DNA from: Clostridium neonatale
Lineage (GTDB): Bacteria > Bacillota > Clostridia > Clostridiales > Clostridiaceae
Assembly: GCF_001458595.1 (NCBI RefSeq)
Contig: NZ_LN890328.1
Span: 86,797 to 150,796 of the forward strand
Direction of reading: 5' to 3'
DNA: 64,000 bases
Below the pieces are notes generated by a model that was not told where the DNA came from, searched no databases, and saw only the letters and a list, made by a program, of their open reading frames with translations. Made by a program: the position numbers and the translations under genes. Of the stretch, positions 36,533 through 46,529 are shown piece after piece. Position 1 is the first letter of the stretch, and the number at the start of each line of letters is the position of its first letter.

Positions 36533-37981
36533 ATGGATTTTAAGCAAATAGCCCAAGAAGTCATTGAGAATGTTGGGGGAAAAGAAAATGTTAGTAGTGC
36601 TACTCATTGTATAACTAGACTGCGTTTAATATTAAAAGACAATTCTCTATATAATAGACAAGCCATTGAAAATATAAAAGGAGCTAAGGGAGTAATTTTC
36701 AACAGTGGTCAGTTACAAATTATATTTGGTTCAGGAACTGTAGAAAAAGTATATGCTGAGTTTGCTAGATTGACAGGTGCTAAAGAAGTGTCTGTTTCAG
36801 AGATGAAAAATGAAGGTATTAGTAAACAAGGAAAACTACAACAAGGATTTAAAGTATTTTCGGATATATTCATACCAATAATACCAGCTTTTATAGGAGC
36901 TGCGATGATACTTGGTATAAGATCTATTCTTACTACACAAGGTTTATTTGGAATGGAGGGTTCTCTAGCTGATAAGAGCACAACTATTGCCGATCTAGCT
37001 AAGTTCTTAAAAATAATAGCAACTACATTTGATTATTTACCAGTACTAGTAATGTACAGTGCAACAAAGCGTTTTGGTGGAAATCCTATATTAGGTCTTT
37101 TGGTTGGATTTGTTATGATACATCCAGGACTTGCAGATAGAAATCAATATGTATTAGGTACAGTAAAACCTGAATATTGGCATTTATTTGGACTTGCAAT
37201 ACCAGCTGTAGCATTCCAAGGAGGAGTATTTCCAGCAGTTCTTACAGCATGGTTCTTATCTAAAGTAGAAAAGATTACTGATAAGTACGCACCACAAGTT
37301 TTAGCTTATATATTAGTTCCAACCATAACTATACTATTTTCAAACTTAGCATTGTTTACTATATTTGGACCTTTAGGAAATGCGATAGGTACAGGATTAG
37401 GAGCAGTTATAGATTTATTATACAATAAAGGTGGAGCATTTGGAGCATTTGTATTTGCAGCATCACTTCAGCCACTTGTTGTCACAGGAACTCAACATGC
37501 TATACAAGGTATAGAGGCAAACTTAGTTGCTGTTACAGGATTTAACTATATACAACCAATATGGTCAGTATCTATAATAGCACAAGGTGGAGGTGCTATA
37601 GGTATGTATCTTCTATATAAGAAAAAGTCTAAGGATAGAGAGATAGCTATGTCAAGCTTTATTCCATCATTAGTTGGCATAACAGAGCCAGCAATTTTTG
37701 CAGTTAATTTAAAGTATTCAATAATACCTTTCATTTGTTCTTTTATAGGTGCAGGATTTGGTGGGGTAATAATGAAAATATTTGATGTTAAAGCAATAGG
37801 TCAAGGGTTAACTGTACTTCCAGGTCTTACAATAGTAACACCACAAACTCTTATACCTTATATTGTAGGAAACTTAGTTGCATTTACTTTACCAATTGTA
37901 TTTTTATTTATATACGATAAGGTGAAGGGTGTACCTAAAGGTTATGAGGATGTAAGCAAAAAAAATAGTAAAGCTATTTAG
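36533..37981 (+). CDS. PTS permease EIIBC without EIIA domain
   Basis: A 482-residue permease: EIIB (1-85, Cys26 in THCITRLRL) and EIIC (about 105-465, with GITEPAIFAVNLKYSIIPF). It stops at the end of EIIC, so phosphate must come from a separate EIIA, for example that of the permease at 30752. GGGAGG precedes the ATG, 81 bases after the GH32-like gene. It belongs to the sucrose/beta-glucoside group. A weak hairpin (AAAGCTAT/ATAGCTTT, 38003-38042) follows. Confidence 0.92.
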   Translation: MDFKQIAQEVIENVGGKENVSSATHCITRLRLILKDNSLYNRQAIENIKGAKGVIFNSGQLQIIFGSGTVEKVYAEFARLTGAKEVSVSEMKNEGISKQGKLQQGFKVFSDIFIPIIPAFIGAAMILGIRSILTTQGLFGMEGSLADKSTTIADLAKFLKIIATTFDYLPVLVMYSATKRFGGNPILGLLVGFVMIHPGLADRNQYVLGTVKPEYWHLFGLAIPAVAFQGGVFPAVLTAWFLSKVEKITDKYAPQVLAYILVPTITILFSNLALFTIFGPLGNAIGTGLGAVIDLLYNKGGAFGAFVFAASLQPLVVTGTQHAIQGIEANLVAVTGFNYIQPIWSVSIIAQGGGAIGMYLLYKKKSKDREIAMSSFIPSLVGITEPAIFAVNLKYSIIPFICSFIGAGFGGVIMKIFDVKAIGQGLTVLPGLTIVTPQTLIPYIVGNLVAFTLPIVFLFIYDKVKGVPKGYEDVSKKNSKAI

Positions 37982-38083
37982 ATTAAGATTATATAGAATT
38001 GATGAAAGCTATTATCTAAGTTAATACTTAAATCATAGCTTTTGATATAAATACACTAACAGGAAGGCGAGAGGGAAAAATAT

Positions 38084-38473
38084 ATGAATTTAAATGAAAA
38101 TATAACAGGGCTTCAACACATAGGGATACCAACATTAGTGATAGATAAAACTATAGAGTTTTATGAGAGCTTAGGATTTAAGGTGATTCAAAGAGAAAGC
38201 CTTGAAGATGGATCAAAAGTTGCGTTTCTTGAATTGAATAAGTTAATAATAGAAACATGGGAGAATAAATCTAATTTCAATGAAATTGGAGTTATAGATC
38301 ATATAGCCTTAGATGTATGTGATATTGAAGCTGCTTTTAAGGATTGTAAAGAAAATAAATTAACTATATTAAATAAAAATATTGAATTTCTACCATTTTG
38401 GAGCAATGGAATAAAGCACTTTGAAATTCAAGGAGTAAATAATGAAAAAATAGAATTTTGTCAGAAGTTATAG
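38084..38473 (+). CDS. VOC/glyoxalase-fold protein
   Basis: A 129-residue protein with two beta-alpha-beta-beta-beta modules: GLQHIGIPTLVIDKTIEFYESLGFKVI and VIDHIALDVCDIEAAFKDC, with likely metal ligands His, Glu (LIIETW), His and Glu (KIEFCQ). AGGAAGGCGAGAGG precedes the ATG. It lies about 100 bases after the second PTS gene and may belong to that operon. The reaction (isomerase, dioxygenase or resistance) cannot be told. Confidence 0.8.
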   Translation: MNLNENITGLQHIGIPTLVIDKTIEFYESLGFKVIQRESLEDGSKVAFLELNKLIIETWENKSNFNEIGVIDHIALDVCDIEAAFKDCKENKLTILNKNIEFLPFWSNGIKHFEIQGVNNEKIEFCQKL

Positions 38474-38676
38474 AGTTATAAGTCAATTTATATATACTCA
38501 ATTTATTCAGAATAAAGCAAATTAAAATATCTTAGCACAAATATAAAATGTTTGAATTTGCTTTCCATTAGGCCATGTTTCACTAACATGTTTTTTAAAA
38601 CAATAAAATGTTTAATAAAGAGATATTGAAATTATTCTATAATGATGATAATATTCTAATGTATGTAAAATTAAAT

Positions 38677-38750
38677 AGGCAAATTTAGAGAAATCTAGAG
38701 ACGCAAAGCTATAGGGACTAAGGTTTATAACTATGTCAGCCAGTTGCCAA
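38677..38750 (+). ncRNA. c-di-GMP-I (GEMM) riboswitch
   Basis: The core matches the GEMM-I aptamer: GACGCAAAGCTATAGGGACT at 38700, then TATGTCAGCCAGTTGCCAA ending near 38750. The P1 stem is formed by GGCAA (38678-38682) with TTGCC (38744-38748). The usual GCAAAGC receptor and the A-loop are present. A strong intrinsic terminator (38841-38871) stands between it and the large secreted peptidase gene, so binding of c-di-GMP should switch transcription. ON or OFF behaviour cannot be decided by eye. Confidence 0.88.
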
Positions 38751-38840
38751 AGAGTACATTATACTTTTTGTTTTTTAGATTAATTTAGTAATATTACATT
38801 CTTTGAATATGTAAAATACTAAATTTATAAAGATAATATG

Positions 38841-38871
38841 AGGCTACTCTTTTTTTGAGTAGCCTTTTTTT
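38841..38871 (+). terminator. Expression-platform terminator of the c-di-GMP riboswitch
   Basis: AGGCTACTC (38841-38849) pairs with GAGTAGCCT (38857-38865), with an all-T loop and a run of T after it. It ends about 40 bases before the gene start. Confidence 0.85.
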
Positions 38872-38912
38872 AATGTACATCTTAGGGGGAATAATAATTA
38901 TGGGGGTAAAAA

Positions 38913-41900
38913 ATGAATAAAAGAAAAATAGCAGCCATAGTGGCAGCCGCAGTAACTATTAATTTCTCAGTATCATCAATAGAGGCATTAGCAAGTAGAA
39001 TGTCAAAAGCTAAGGAAGAATTGGCCTCAACAGCAGAACCTATATTGGATAAAGAAGATATAGAAAATGCTAGTGAATTAGTAAGTGAGCAAGGAGTACA
39101 AGCTACAACTGAAGCTGCAGCAACTATAACAGAAATTGAGACAGAGCCTATAATGGAAACTACAGGTGCTGCTGTAACAGCAACTATAAGTAAATTTGAT
39201 TTATTAAATAGCAGTAATATAGGTGCTTATAATGAAGTATTCAAAATGGATAATTCAAATATTGAATCTATAACTAGCAATGGAGGTAACTATAATAAGG
39301 ATTCATCTATTGAGAATGCTATAGATGGCAATTTTAAGACACATTGGGAAACAGGAAAGAAAAATCAACCTGAATTTACAAATGAAGTAGTAATTAAATT
39401 AAATGAAGAAACAACTTTAAATAGAATAGTATATGCAGCTAGACAATCATCAGCTAAGGGAAAAGGTTTTGCTAAAGAATTTGAAATCTATGGATCTCTT
39501 ACTGATGGAGAAGATGATTTTACATTAGTAAGTAGCGGGGAATATAAAGGTTCTACTGGTGATGTGGTAGAAATTAAATTTAATCCAACAAAGTTTAAAA
39601 GAATAAAGTTTGTATTTAAAAAAGCTGATAATTACTGGGCTTCAGCATCAGAATTTATGTTTTATAAAGAAGATAAATTAAGTGATAAAATGGATAGACT
39701 ATTTACTGATGATACAATGAGTGAAATTAGTGATGAGTTTAATAGTATAGAAGATATAAATGCTTTAGAGGAAGAAGTAAAGAATCATCCACTATACAGC
39801 GATTTTAAAGAATATATAGAAAATGCTAGAGAATTATTAAATGATCAAAATGTAGAAGCTACAACAGCAACTACAAAGCAATTTGAACATTATTCTAATG
39901 AAGAATATTCAAATTTATTTAAAATGGATAATAATAATATAAAGAGTATTAGCAATAATGGAGGTTATTATTCTGGACAAGTAATAACAAATGCTATCGA
40001 TGGTAATGTGGATACATATTGGGAAACTAATACATCAAATAAAGGTGATTTTACAAATGAAGTAGAGGTAGAATTTAAAGACGCTGTAGAATTAAATAGA
40101 ATAGTATATGGAGCAAGAAAATCTGATAGAAAAGGATTTGCACAGGAATTTGAGATATATGGTTCTACAACATCTAAAGGAGATACATATAAACTTGTAG
40201 CAACTGGTAGTCATAATAAAGTATCTGGATTAGTTGAGGCAAAATTTAATCCTACTAAATTTAAACGAGTTAAATTTAGATTTAAAAATTCAGATCAAAA
40301 CTGGGCTACATTATCAGAAATAGCATTTTATAAACAAGATGTTGTAAGCGATAAAATTGATAATTTATTTACAAATGGACTAAGAAATGAGTTATCAGAA
40401 GACTTTAATACTAAAGAAAAATTACAGGCTTTAGAAAATGAAACTAAAGGACATCCTTTAGAAAGTTCATTTAAGGAACCATTAGAGTTAGCAAAAGAAA
40501 TACTTAATGGTGAATTGTCTACTGTAAAAGTTATTACAGCAGAACAACATGGAAATATGGTAGAGCATGCTAATAAAAATTTAAAGTTTGGATTTGGTAA
40601 TAACAATCAACCAACAGGTATATCTGCAAAGCCAGGTGATGTAATAACGGTTTATGTTGATGCAGATCCAAGCAAGCCTCTACCAAGCTTAGCATTTTCT
40701 CAACAAGAGGGAAGCTTTGGTAATTGGATGAGAACAGTGAGTTTGAAGGTAGGTAAGAATGTAATAACTGTTCCTGAGATACCACAAGATGGTTGGTATA
40801 AGCATGAGGTAACTAAAGGTGGCCCAATATATATAGTAAATCCATACACTAAAGAAGAGCAACCTAAAACTCCAGTTATAAGATTTGCTTCGGGAGATAA
40901 ATTCCCATTCCTTACAAAAGATACAAATGAAGAAGAATTCAAAAAATTCTTAATAGAATATAAAAAAGCAATGGATGAAGATATAGCTAAAAATCCTAAT
41001 GTTTTAGACAGAAAGGTATTAGATATTTTCGAGTTTGTAAGTGATCATCTAGTATGGACAGGTACTGCAACTGGAGCATATAAGACTTATATTGAACAAG
41101 GAGTAAATCCTTTAGATACAATAAAATCTTACAATACTCATATGGAAGAAATTTTTAAATACTACGGTTTAGATGGAAGTAGTGAGCAAAATGACCCTAA
41201 ATATATAAGGGAAAATGTTAGATTAGCACAACCATTTGCATATATGTATTCATATACTAATCATATAGGAGTATTAAGTGACGTAATGGCAAATCACTTA
41301 ATTCCATTTGAAGACAGAGGACCATCTTGGGGATTAACTCATGAAATAGGTCACAGAATGGATGTAAATGCAAGATTATATGGTGAAATTACAAATAATA
41401 TGTTACCTATGCATATGTCTGTATATTACAATAAAATAGATAATAGAATACCATATGAATCTAAAATTTATAAAAATGTAATAAGTGAAAATTCTAATAA
41501 ATATGCAGATGGTGAAGCATTTGAGAGATTAGCTGTATATTGGCAATTAGAAATGTATAAGCCAGGTTATTGGGCTAGTTTAAATAAGTTATATAGAGAG
41601 AGAAATGTTAGCTTAGGAGATGAAAATCCTAATAACGTAAAAATGCAATATTTAATTAAATTTTCATCAGAAGTAATAGGGGAAGATTTAAGTGAATACT
41701 TTGCTAGACATGGATTTGAGGTTAATGACGAAACTAGAGATGAAACTAGTAAATATCCAAAACCAGATAAGAAGATATGGTATTTAAATAATAGTAAGGC
41801 TAAGTATGAAGGAACTGGATTCACTCAAGATACAAATTTAGAAGTTTCTTTAAACAGAGTAGAAAATGGAATTAAGTTAACATTTGATGTAGATGATAAA

Positions 41901-44168
41901 GTTAAACCAGATTTATTAGGATATGAAATATTAAGAGATGGTGAGGTAATAGGATTTACTGGAACTAATACTTTCACAGATACTAATGCAGATAAAGCTA
42001 AGAATTCTAAGTATGAAGTAGTACCTTATGATCTTAACTTAGGGACAGGTAAGTCTGTTTCAATATATCAATTTACACCAAATATAAATATTCAACAAAA
42101 TAAGATAACTTTAAAATTAAAAGAAGAGTTTAATCCTATGGATTATATAAAAGTATTAGACTATGAAGGAAATGACATAACTTCTAAGGTTGAAGCTGTC
42201 CACAATGTAGATACGAGTAAGAAAGGTGTATATCAAGTTAAGTATACAGTAAATGATGAAGACGTAGTGGCAGAAAAGATTGTAGAAGTTGAAGTAGTAA
42301 GTGATTATGATTATTTATCAGATGAAGAGTGGACATCTGTAAAAACGGATTGGGGGACTCCAAGAAGAAACTCTAGTATAAAAGGTAGAGTAAATGGAGA
42401 GTTAAAAGAATTTGAAAAAGGTTTTGGAATACATGCAAATGGTACAATAACTTATGATTTATCAGATAAAGATTATGATAACTTCGAAGCTTTACTTGGA
42501 GTTGATTTAGGAATAGAAGCACAAAATAACTCTAGTATAAAATTTGAAATAATAGGTGATGATAAAGTTCTAGCTACAACTGATGTTTTAAAGCATGCAG
42601 ATAATATGGTATATATAAATGTACCAGTTAAGGGAGTAAAAGAATTAGTAATAAAAGTTACTGATGCTGGAAATAAAAATACTTCAGACCATTCAGTAAT
42701 AGCTAATCCTAAATTAACTACCAATAATGCAAAACCAAAATTAACTATACCAAAATCAGTATCTACTAAAGTTGGAGAAGTAATAGATTTAAACGAAAAA
42801 TATAGTGCAATAGATGCTGAAGATGGAGATATAACTGACAAGGTTCAAGTAACTGGTAAAGTAAACTTTAATAAAACAGGAAAGTATCCAATAACTTATA
42901 CAGTAATTGATAATGATGGTAATGAGGTAGTTAAAACTAGAACTATAGCAGTAGTTAATATGAATGATTATAGATACTTAACAGATTATGATTGGACATC
43001 TACTAAAAATAGCTATGCTACCCCTAAAAAAGATATATCAAATGGTAATAATACTTTAAGATTAACTAATGAAAATGGTAAGGAAGTATCATTTGAAAGA
43101 GGTATAGGAGCTCATTCAAATTCAACTATAACATATGATTTAACAGGTAAAGATTATGCATACTTCAGCTCATATGTTGGTGTGGATAGGGAAATGTTTG
43201 GTACAGTAGGATCAGTTACATTTGAAGTATATGTAGATGGAGAAAAGAAATTTGATAGTAAATTAATGAAGTCAAAAGATCCTATGAAGTATTTAGAAGT
43301 TGATATAAATGGAGCTAAAGAATTAAAACTTGTAGTAACTGACGGTGGAAATGGAAATGGATCAGATCACGCTACATGGGGAGATGCTAAACTTCATTTT
43401 GCAAATGAGATACAAGTAAATTATGAAGAATTAGAGGCACTAGTTGAGACAGCAAAGACTTACGAGAAAGATAAATATATTGAAGAATCATTTGGAGTAT
43501 TAGAAGAAGCTTTAAATAAAGCTGAAGCTATGCTATTAGATAAGGTGAGTACTCAAGATGAGATAAATTCTATGATTGCAGAATTAAATGGAGCAATATC
43601 TAATTTAGAGGAAAATGTAGACTTAAATGAGGTTATAACTATAAAAGATGAAGCTCTTAAAGGCAGTATAAAAGAGGCACTTAATTTATCAGGTGATGAT
43701 ATAACTATAGGTGATATGCATAAATTAACAGAGTTATCATGTTCAGATAAATGGATTTCAAGCTTAGAAGGTTTAGAATATGCTAAAAACTTAGAGTTAT
43801 TAGATGTATCACATAATGAAATAAAAGATTTATCACCACTTAAGAATCTTAAAAAATTAACTAAATTAAATGCAAATCCTCAAATAATAACAGAGGGTAT
43901 GCTTTATGCAAAAGATAATAAAATAACTTTAGATTATAAAGTATTAAATAGAAATGGTGAGAAATTAAAACCAAAAGAAATAATTATAAGAAGTAATAGA
44001 AATAATGAAGCTATTGATTTATCTTTAGATGAATTAGTAGATGAAAATGGGGTTATTTCTTTTGATATTTCAGACTTTGATAAATATTTCCATAGTATGT
44101 ATGTAATATATGAGGATAAAGAAGATAACTTCTTAACTCAATCACTTTATATGTTTAATGTAAAATAA
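38913..44168 (+). CDS. Large secreted M60-type metallopeptidase with carbohydrate-binding modules
   Basis: A 1751-residue secreted protein. In order: signal peptide (1-28, ends EALAS); Ala/Thr/Glu-rich linker; two F5/8 type C (discoidin) domains (about 110-252 and 336-476); an M60/enhancin-like peptidase (about 536-960) with HEIGH (810-814) and Glu825 in GEITNN; an Fn3-like domain (about 975-1050); an Ig-like DUF5011-type domain; NPCBM (1130-1270); DUF5011 (1274-1350); NPCBM (1351-1500); a FIVAR-like helical unit (1502-1569); leucine-rich repeats (about 1570-1655); beta tail. M60 enzymes cut mucins and other O-glycoproteins. No LPXTG or S-layer anchor is visible, so it is probably released or held by its binding modules. 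Controlled by an upstream c-di-GMP-I riboswitch. Confidence 0.92.
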   Translation: MNKRKIAAIVAAAVTINFSVSSIEALASRMSKAKEELASTAEPILDKEDIENASELVSEQGVQATTEAAATITEIETEPIMETTGAAVTATISKFDLLNSSNIGAYNEVFKMDNSNIESITSNGGNYNKDSSIENAIDGNFKTHWETGKKNQPEFTNEVVIKLNEETTLNRIVYAARQSSAKGKGFAKEFEIYGSLTDGEDDFTLVSSGEYKGSTGDVVEIKFNPTKFKRIKFVFKKADNYWASASEFMFYKEDKLSDKMDRLFTDDTMSEISDEFNSIEDINALEEEVKNHPLYSDFKEYIENARELLNDQNVEATTATTKQFEHYSNEEYSNLFKMDNNNIKSISNNGGYYSGQVITNAIDGNVDTYWETNTSNKGDFTNEVEVEFKDAVELNRIVYGARKSDRKGFAQEFEIYGSTTSKGDTYKLVATGSHNKVSGLVEAKFNPTKFKRVKFRFKNSDQNWATLSEIAFYKQDVVSDKIDNLFTNGLRNELSEDFNTKEKLQALENETKGHPLESSFKEPLELAKEILNGELSTVKVITAEQHGNMVEHANKNLKFGFGNNNQPTGISAKPGDVITVYVDADPSKPLPSLAFSQQEGSFGNWMRTVSLKVGKNVITVPEIPQDGWYKHEVTKGGPIYIVNPYTKEEQPKTPVIRFASGDKFPFLTKDTNEEEFKKFLIEYKKAMDEDIAKNPNVLDRKVLDIFEFVSDHLVWTGTATGAYKTYIEQGVNPLDTIKSYNTHMEEIFKYYGLDGSSEQNDPKYIRENVRLAQPFAYMYSYTNHIGVLSDVMANHLIPFEDRGPSWGLTHEIGHRMDVNARLYGEITNNMLPMHMSVYYNKIDNRIPYESKIYKNVISENSNKYADGEAFERLAVYWQLEMYKPGYWASLNKLYRERNVSLGDENPNNVKMQYLIKFSSEVIGEDLSEYFARHGFEVNDETRDETSKYPKPDKKIWYLNNSKAKYEGTGFTQDTNLEVSLNRVENGIKLTFDVDDKVKPDLLGYEILRDGEVIGFTGTNTFTDTNADKAKNSKYEVVPYDLNLGTGKSVSIYQFTPNINIQQNKITLKLKEEFNPMDYIKVLDYEGNDITSKVEAVHNVDTSKKGVYQVKYTVNDEDVVAEKIVEVEVVSDYDYLSDEEWTSVKTDWGTPRRNSSIKGRVNGELKEFEKGFGIHANGTITYDLSDKDYDNFEALLGVDLGIEAQNNSSIKFEIIGDDKVLATTDVLKHADNMVYINVPVKGVKELVIKVTDAGNKNTSDHSVIANPKLTTNNAKPKLTIPKSVSTKVGEVIDLNEKYSAIDAEDGDITDKVQVTGKVNFNKTGKYPITYTVIDNDGNEVVKTRTIAVVNMNDYRYLTDYDWTSTKNSYATPKKDISNGNNTLRLTNENGKEVSFERGIGAHSNSTITYDLTGKDYAYFSSYVGVDREMFGTVGSVTFEVYVDGEKKFDSKLMKSKDPMKYLEVDINGAKELKLVVTDGGNGNGSDHATWGDAKLHFANEIQVNYEELEALVETAKTYEKDKYIEESFGVLEEALNKAEAMLLDKVSTQDEINSMIAELNGAISNLEENVDLNEVITIKDEALKGSIKEALNLSGDDITIGDMHKLTELSCSDKWISSLEGLEYAKNLELLDVSHNEIKDLSPLKNLKKLTKLNANPQIITEGMLYAKDNKITLDYKVLNRNGEKLKPKEIIIRSNRNNEAIDLSLDELVDENGVISFDISDFDKYFHSMYVIYEDKEDNFLTQSLYMFNVK

Positions 44169-44174
44169 TAGAAT

Positions 44175-44222
44175 AAAATCCCCCTTAGATTATGAAGACT
44201 TAATCTAAGGGGGATTTTGTTT
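44175..44222 (+). terminator. Terminator of the M60 peptidase gene
   Basis: AAAATCCCCCTTAGATTA pairs perfectly with TAATCTAAGGGGGATTTT (18 bp), followed by T-rich sequence. Confidence 0.92.
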
Positions 44223-44496
44223 ATGATTTTAAGTTAGAAAAATTAATTTACTTGTAATTTGGATTAGATTTTATAAAATTATCAGAAGCAGTATATAATA
44301 TTAAAATTATTAATATACAGTATTTAGTTAAGAGTAAATAATAGAGAGTAATCCTAAAGATTGATAACATTTAGATGTTTGTATATTATGTTTAACAATA
44401 TCAAAAATTAACGTTGAGATAACTTTATAATATATAGTATTATAATAGCATTGATGTTTTTAGAATTTATAACAATAAATGCTTCAGGGGTGGAAA
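44223..44496. other. Intergenic, nothing recognised
   Basis: AT-rich sequence between the M60 terminator and the HD-GYP remnant; only a weak AGGGGTGG site at the end, serving the remnant start. Confidence 0.4.
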
Positions 44497-44993
44497 ATGA
44501 TAGAAGTAAGTTTAAAGAACATTTTAATGATAATACAAAAAACTCTAGATTCAGTAGATAATAGAATGGTAGGGCATGGAGAAGAGGTAGCATATGATAT
44601 AGAATATTAAGTGATTTAGGTTTAGATGACATAAGAGATATATCTGCATTACATCATGAAAAATTAGATGGGACAGGATATCCATTTAAATTAAAAGATA
44701 GTGAGATTTCACTCGAAGTAAGAATAGTTGCAATAGCAGATATAATAAGTGCTCTTGTTGGTAAAAGAAGTTATAAAGGGGAATTCCCTAAAGAAACAGT
44801 AATATCAATATTATATGATATGGCATTAAATAATAAGATTGATAGTGATATTTGTAACATAGTAATAGATAAATATGATTTCATATTGGGTAGAGTAAGA
44901 GCAAATACAAAGGAAACGTTAACTATATATAATAATATAATGAAAGAATATGAAGATCTTTTAAGTAACTTTGAAAAAAAGAGGCTTATTTAA
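44497..44993 (+). pseudogene. HD-GYP c-di-GMP phosphodiesterase, broken
   Basis: Two fragments in different frames. The first (44497-44610) reads SLKNILMIIQKTLDSVDNRM then VGHGEEVAYDIEY and stops; it is the start of an HD-GYP domain (the H-x-x-x-V-A region). The second (44604-44993) reads ILSDLGLDDIRDISALHHEK, then LDGTGYPF with the HHE-x-D-G-x-G-Y-P signature, VRIVAIADIISALVG and the closing helices. The central HD motif region is missing. HD-GYP enzymes degrade c-di-GMP. It lies directly behind a c-di-GMP-controlled gene. Confidence 0.82.
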
Positions 44994-45065
44994 TAGACGT
45001 TTAACTTTATAATATAAGATTTACAGTTATGAATAAAGTAGCCTCATATAGGCATATAGCAGGGA

Positions 45066-45099
45066 ACCGTATCACAAGTAGATGATACGGTCCTTCTTC
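45066..45099 (+). terminator. Hairpin terminator after the HD-GYP remnant
   Basis: ACCGTATCA (45066-45074) pairs with TGATACGGT (45083-45091), followed by CCTTCTTCTTT. Confidence 0.65.
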
Positions 45100-45189
45100 T
45101 TTAAATAGCTATATTAAGCTAAAATTTATAATAGAAAATCTTTGAAAGGAGTATTTAGATTAGCATGTTATTTACCAGCACAAATAACT

Positions 45190-46232
45190 TGAGGTGATTT
45201 TTGGAATATCTACAGCAACTATGCCAGCATGGCTTGCAAAAAAACATCCAGATGTATTAGAAGAATTTGAAGATAATACTACAGGGGCTATTTTGATAAA
45301 AGTTTTGACTTTTCAAAGATTGCAAGACATATTGATATCGTAGCATATAATAATTATCCAGTATGGGGAGGGCAAAGAGAGCCAATACCAGCTCATGAAA
45401 TTGCTTGCGGATTAGATTTCATGAGAGGTACTAAAAGAGAAAATTTTTGGATGATTACAGAAGCTATAATGGGAGCACAAGGCCATGATGTTATTGGATA
45501 TCTCCCAAGACCAAACCAAGCTAAGATGTGATCATATCAAGCTATGCACATGGCTGTAATTCTCTTATGTATTTTAGATATAGAGGTGAAACTAAGGGAG
45601 CAGAGCAATATTGTTATGGAATAATAGATCAAGATAACAAGAAAAGAAGAAAATTTCATGAAGTTCAAGAAAGAATTAGAGAATTTGTTAAAAATGACGG
45701 TAAAGTAGTATTTAGTTTTAGAACAGCTATTAAAGATTACTATAATAATCTAACATTAGGTCAATACAATCCAAGTTTTTATACAGATTTAATAGGTGGA
45801 TTTGTTGAAGAAATAGAATCACTTCAAGAAGGACAAAATGTTACAATCAAAGATATAAATGAATTTTAAGGTATAGAAGGTAGTGGCACAGTATTTAGAG
45901 ATATGCTTAAAACAACTACTGCAGAAAGCTTATTTATGTATGATGATGAATTTTATAATGAATTATCAGCAGTAACTTTAAATAGCTTTGAAAAAGGAGA
46001 AGCTTATTATATAGGCACTGGTGTAGATAATGATATTATGGACATGTTAGCAAAAAAGATAATAAATGAAGCTAATATTGAGTATATAGAATCAGAAAAT
46101 AGTGTTGAAGTTGTTAAGAGAGTGGTTAATGATGATGAAGAATATTATTTTGTCATGAATCATACTCAAGAGGTTAAAGTCTTTGATGGAATTACTTTTA
46201 AGGCATATGAAAGTAAGATAATAAAGAAATAA
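45190..46232 (+). pseudogene. GH42-type beta-galactosidase, broken
   Basis: Pieces of a GH42 enzyme in several frames: FGISTATMPAWLAKKHPDVLEEF; then SFDFSKIARHIDIVAYNNYP and ENFWMITEAIMGAQG; then 45528-45869 (YFRYRGETKGAEQYCYGIIDQDN, HEVQERI); then 45903-46232, the C-terminal beta domain (YYIGTGVDNDIMD, YYFVMNHTQEVKVFDG). The N-terminus and about 100 residues between the first two pieces are deleted, and stops and frame changes separate the rest. The gene is dead. It would have cut beta-galactosides. Confidence 0.82.
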
Positions 46233-46359
46233 TAAGGAATAGAGTCTATTAACTGAAAGCCTTATAGAAAATAAAATTTAAACAATAATGTTGAACTAAT
46301 CTAAGAAAGGATTAAATAAGACTCTAGATAGTTTTGTGTTATTAAGACATTTATCATTA

Positions 46360-46400
46360 AAATATTACTGGGAATTTTGTTTTCCAGTAATATTTTTTTA
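46360..46400 (+). terminator. Terminator upstream of the dehydrogenase gene
   Basis: AATATTACTGG pairs with CCAGTAATATT, followed by TTTTTTT. It closes transcription of the pseudogene region. Confidence 0.85.
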
Positions 46401-46529
46401 TATTATATATATATGTTGTATAATATCTATATAAACAGGGATAAAAGTATAAATATAATAGTAAAAACATTACCTGTTAAGAACATTAGTATATAGTAAA
46501 ATTATATTACTAGGAAAGCTGGGGAGAAA

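Noticed and set aside
46497..46529. Riboswitch in front of the dehydrogenase gene
   Set aside because: Only a terminator of the previous region and a ribosome binding site are visible; no aptamer-like structure was found.
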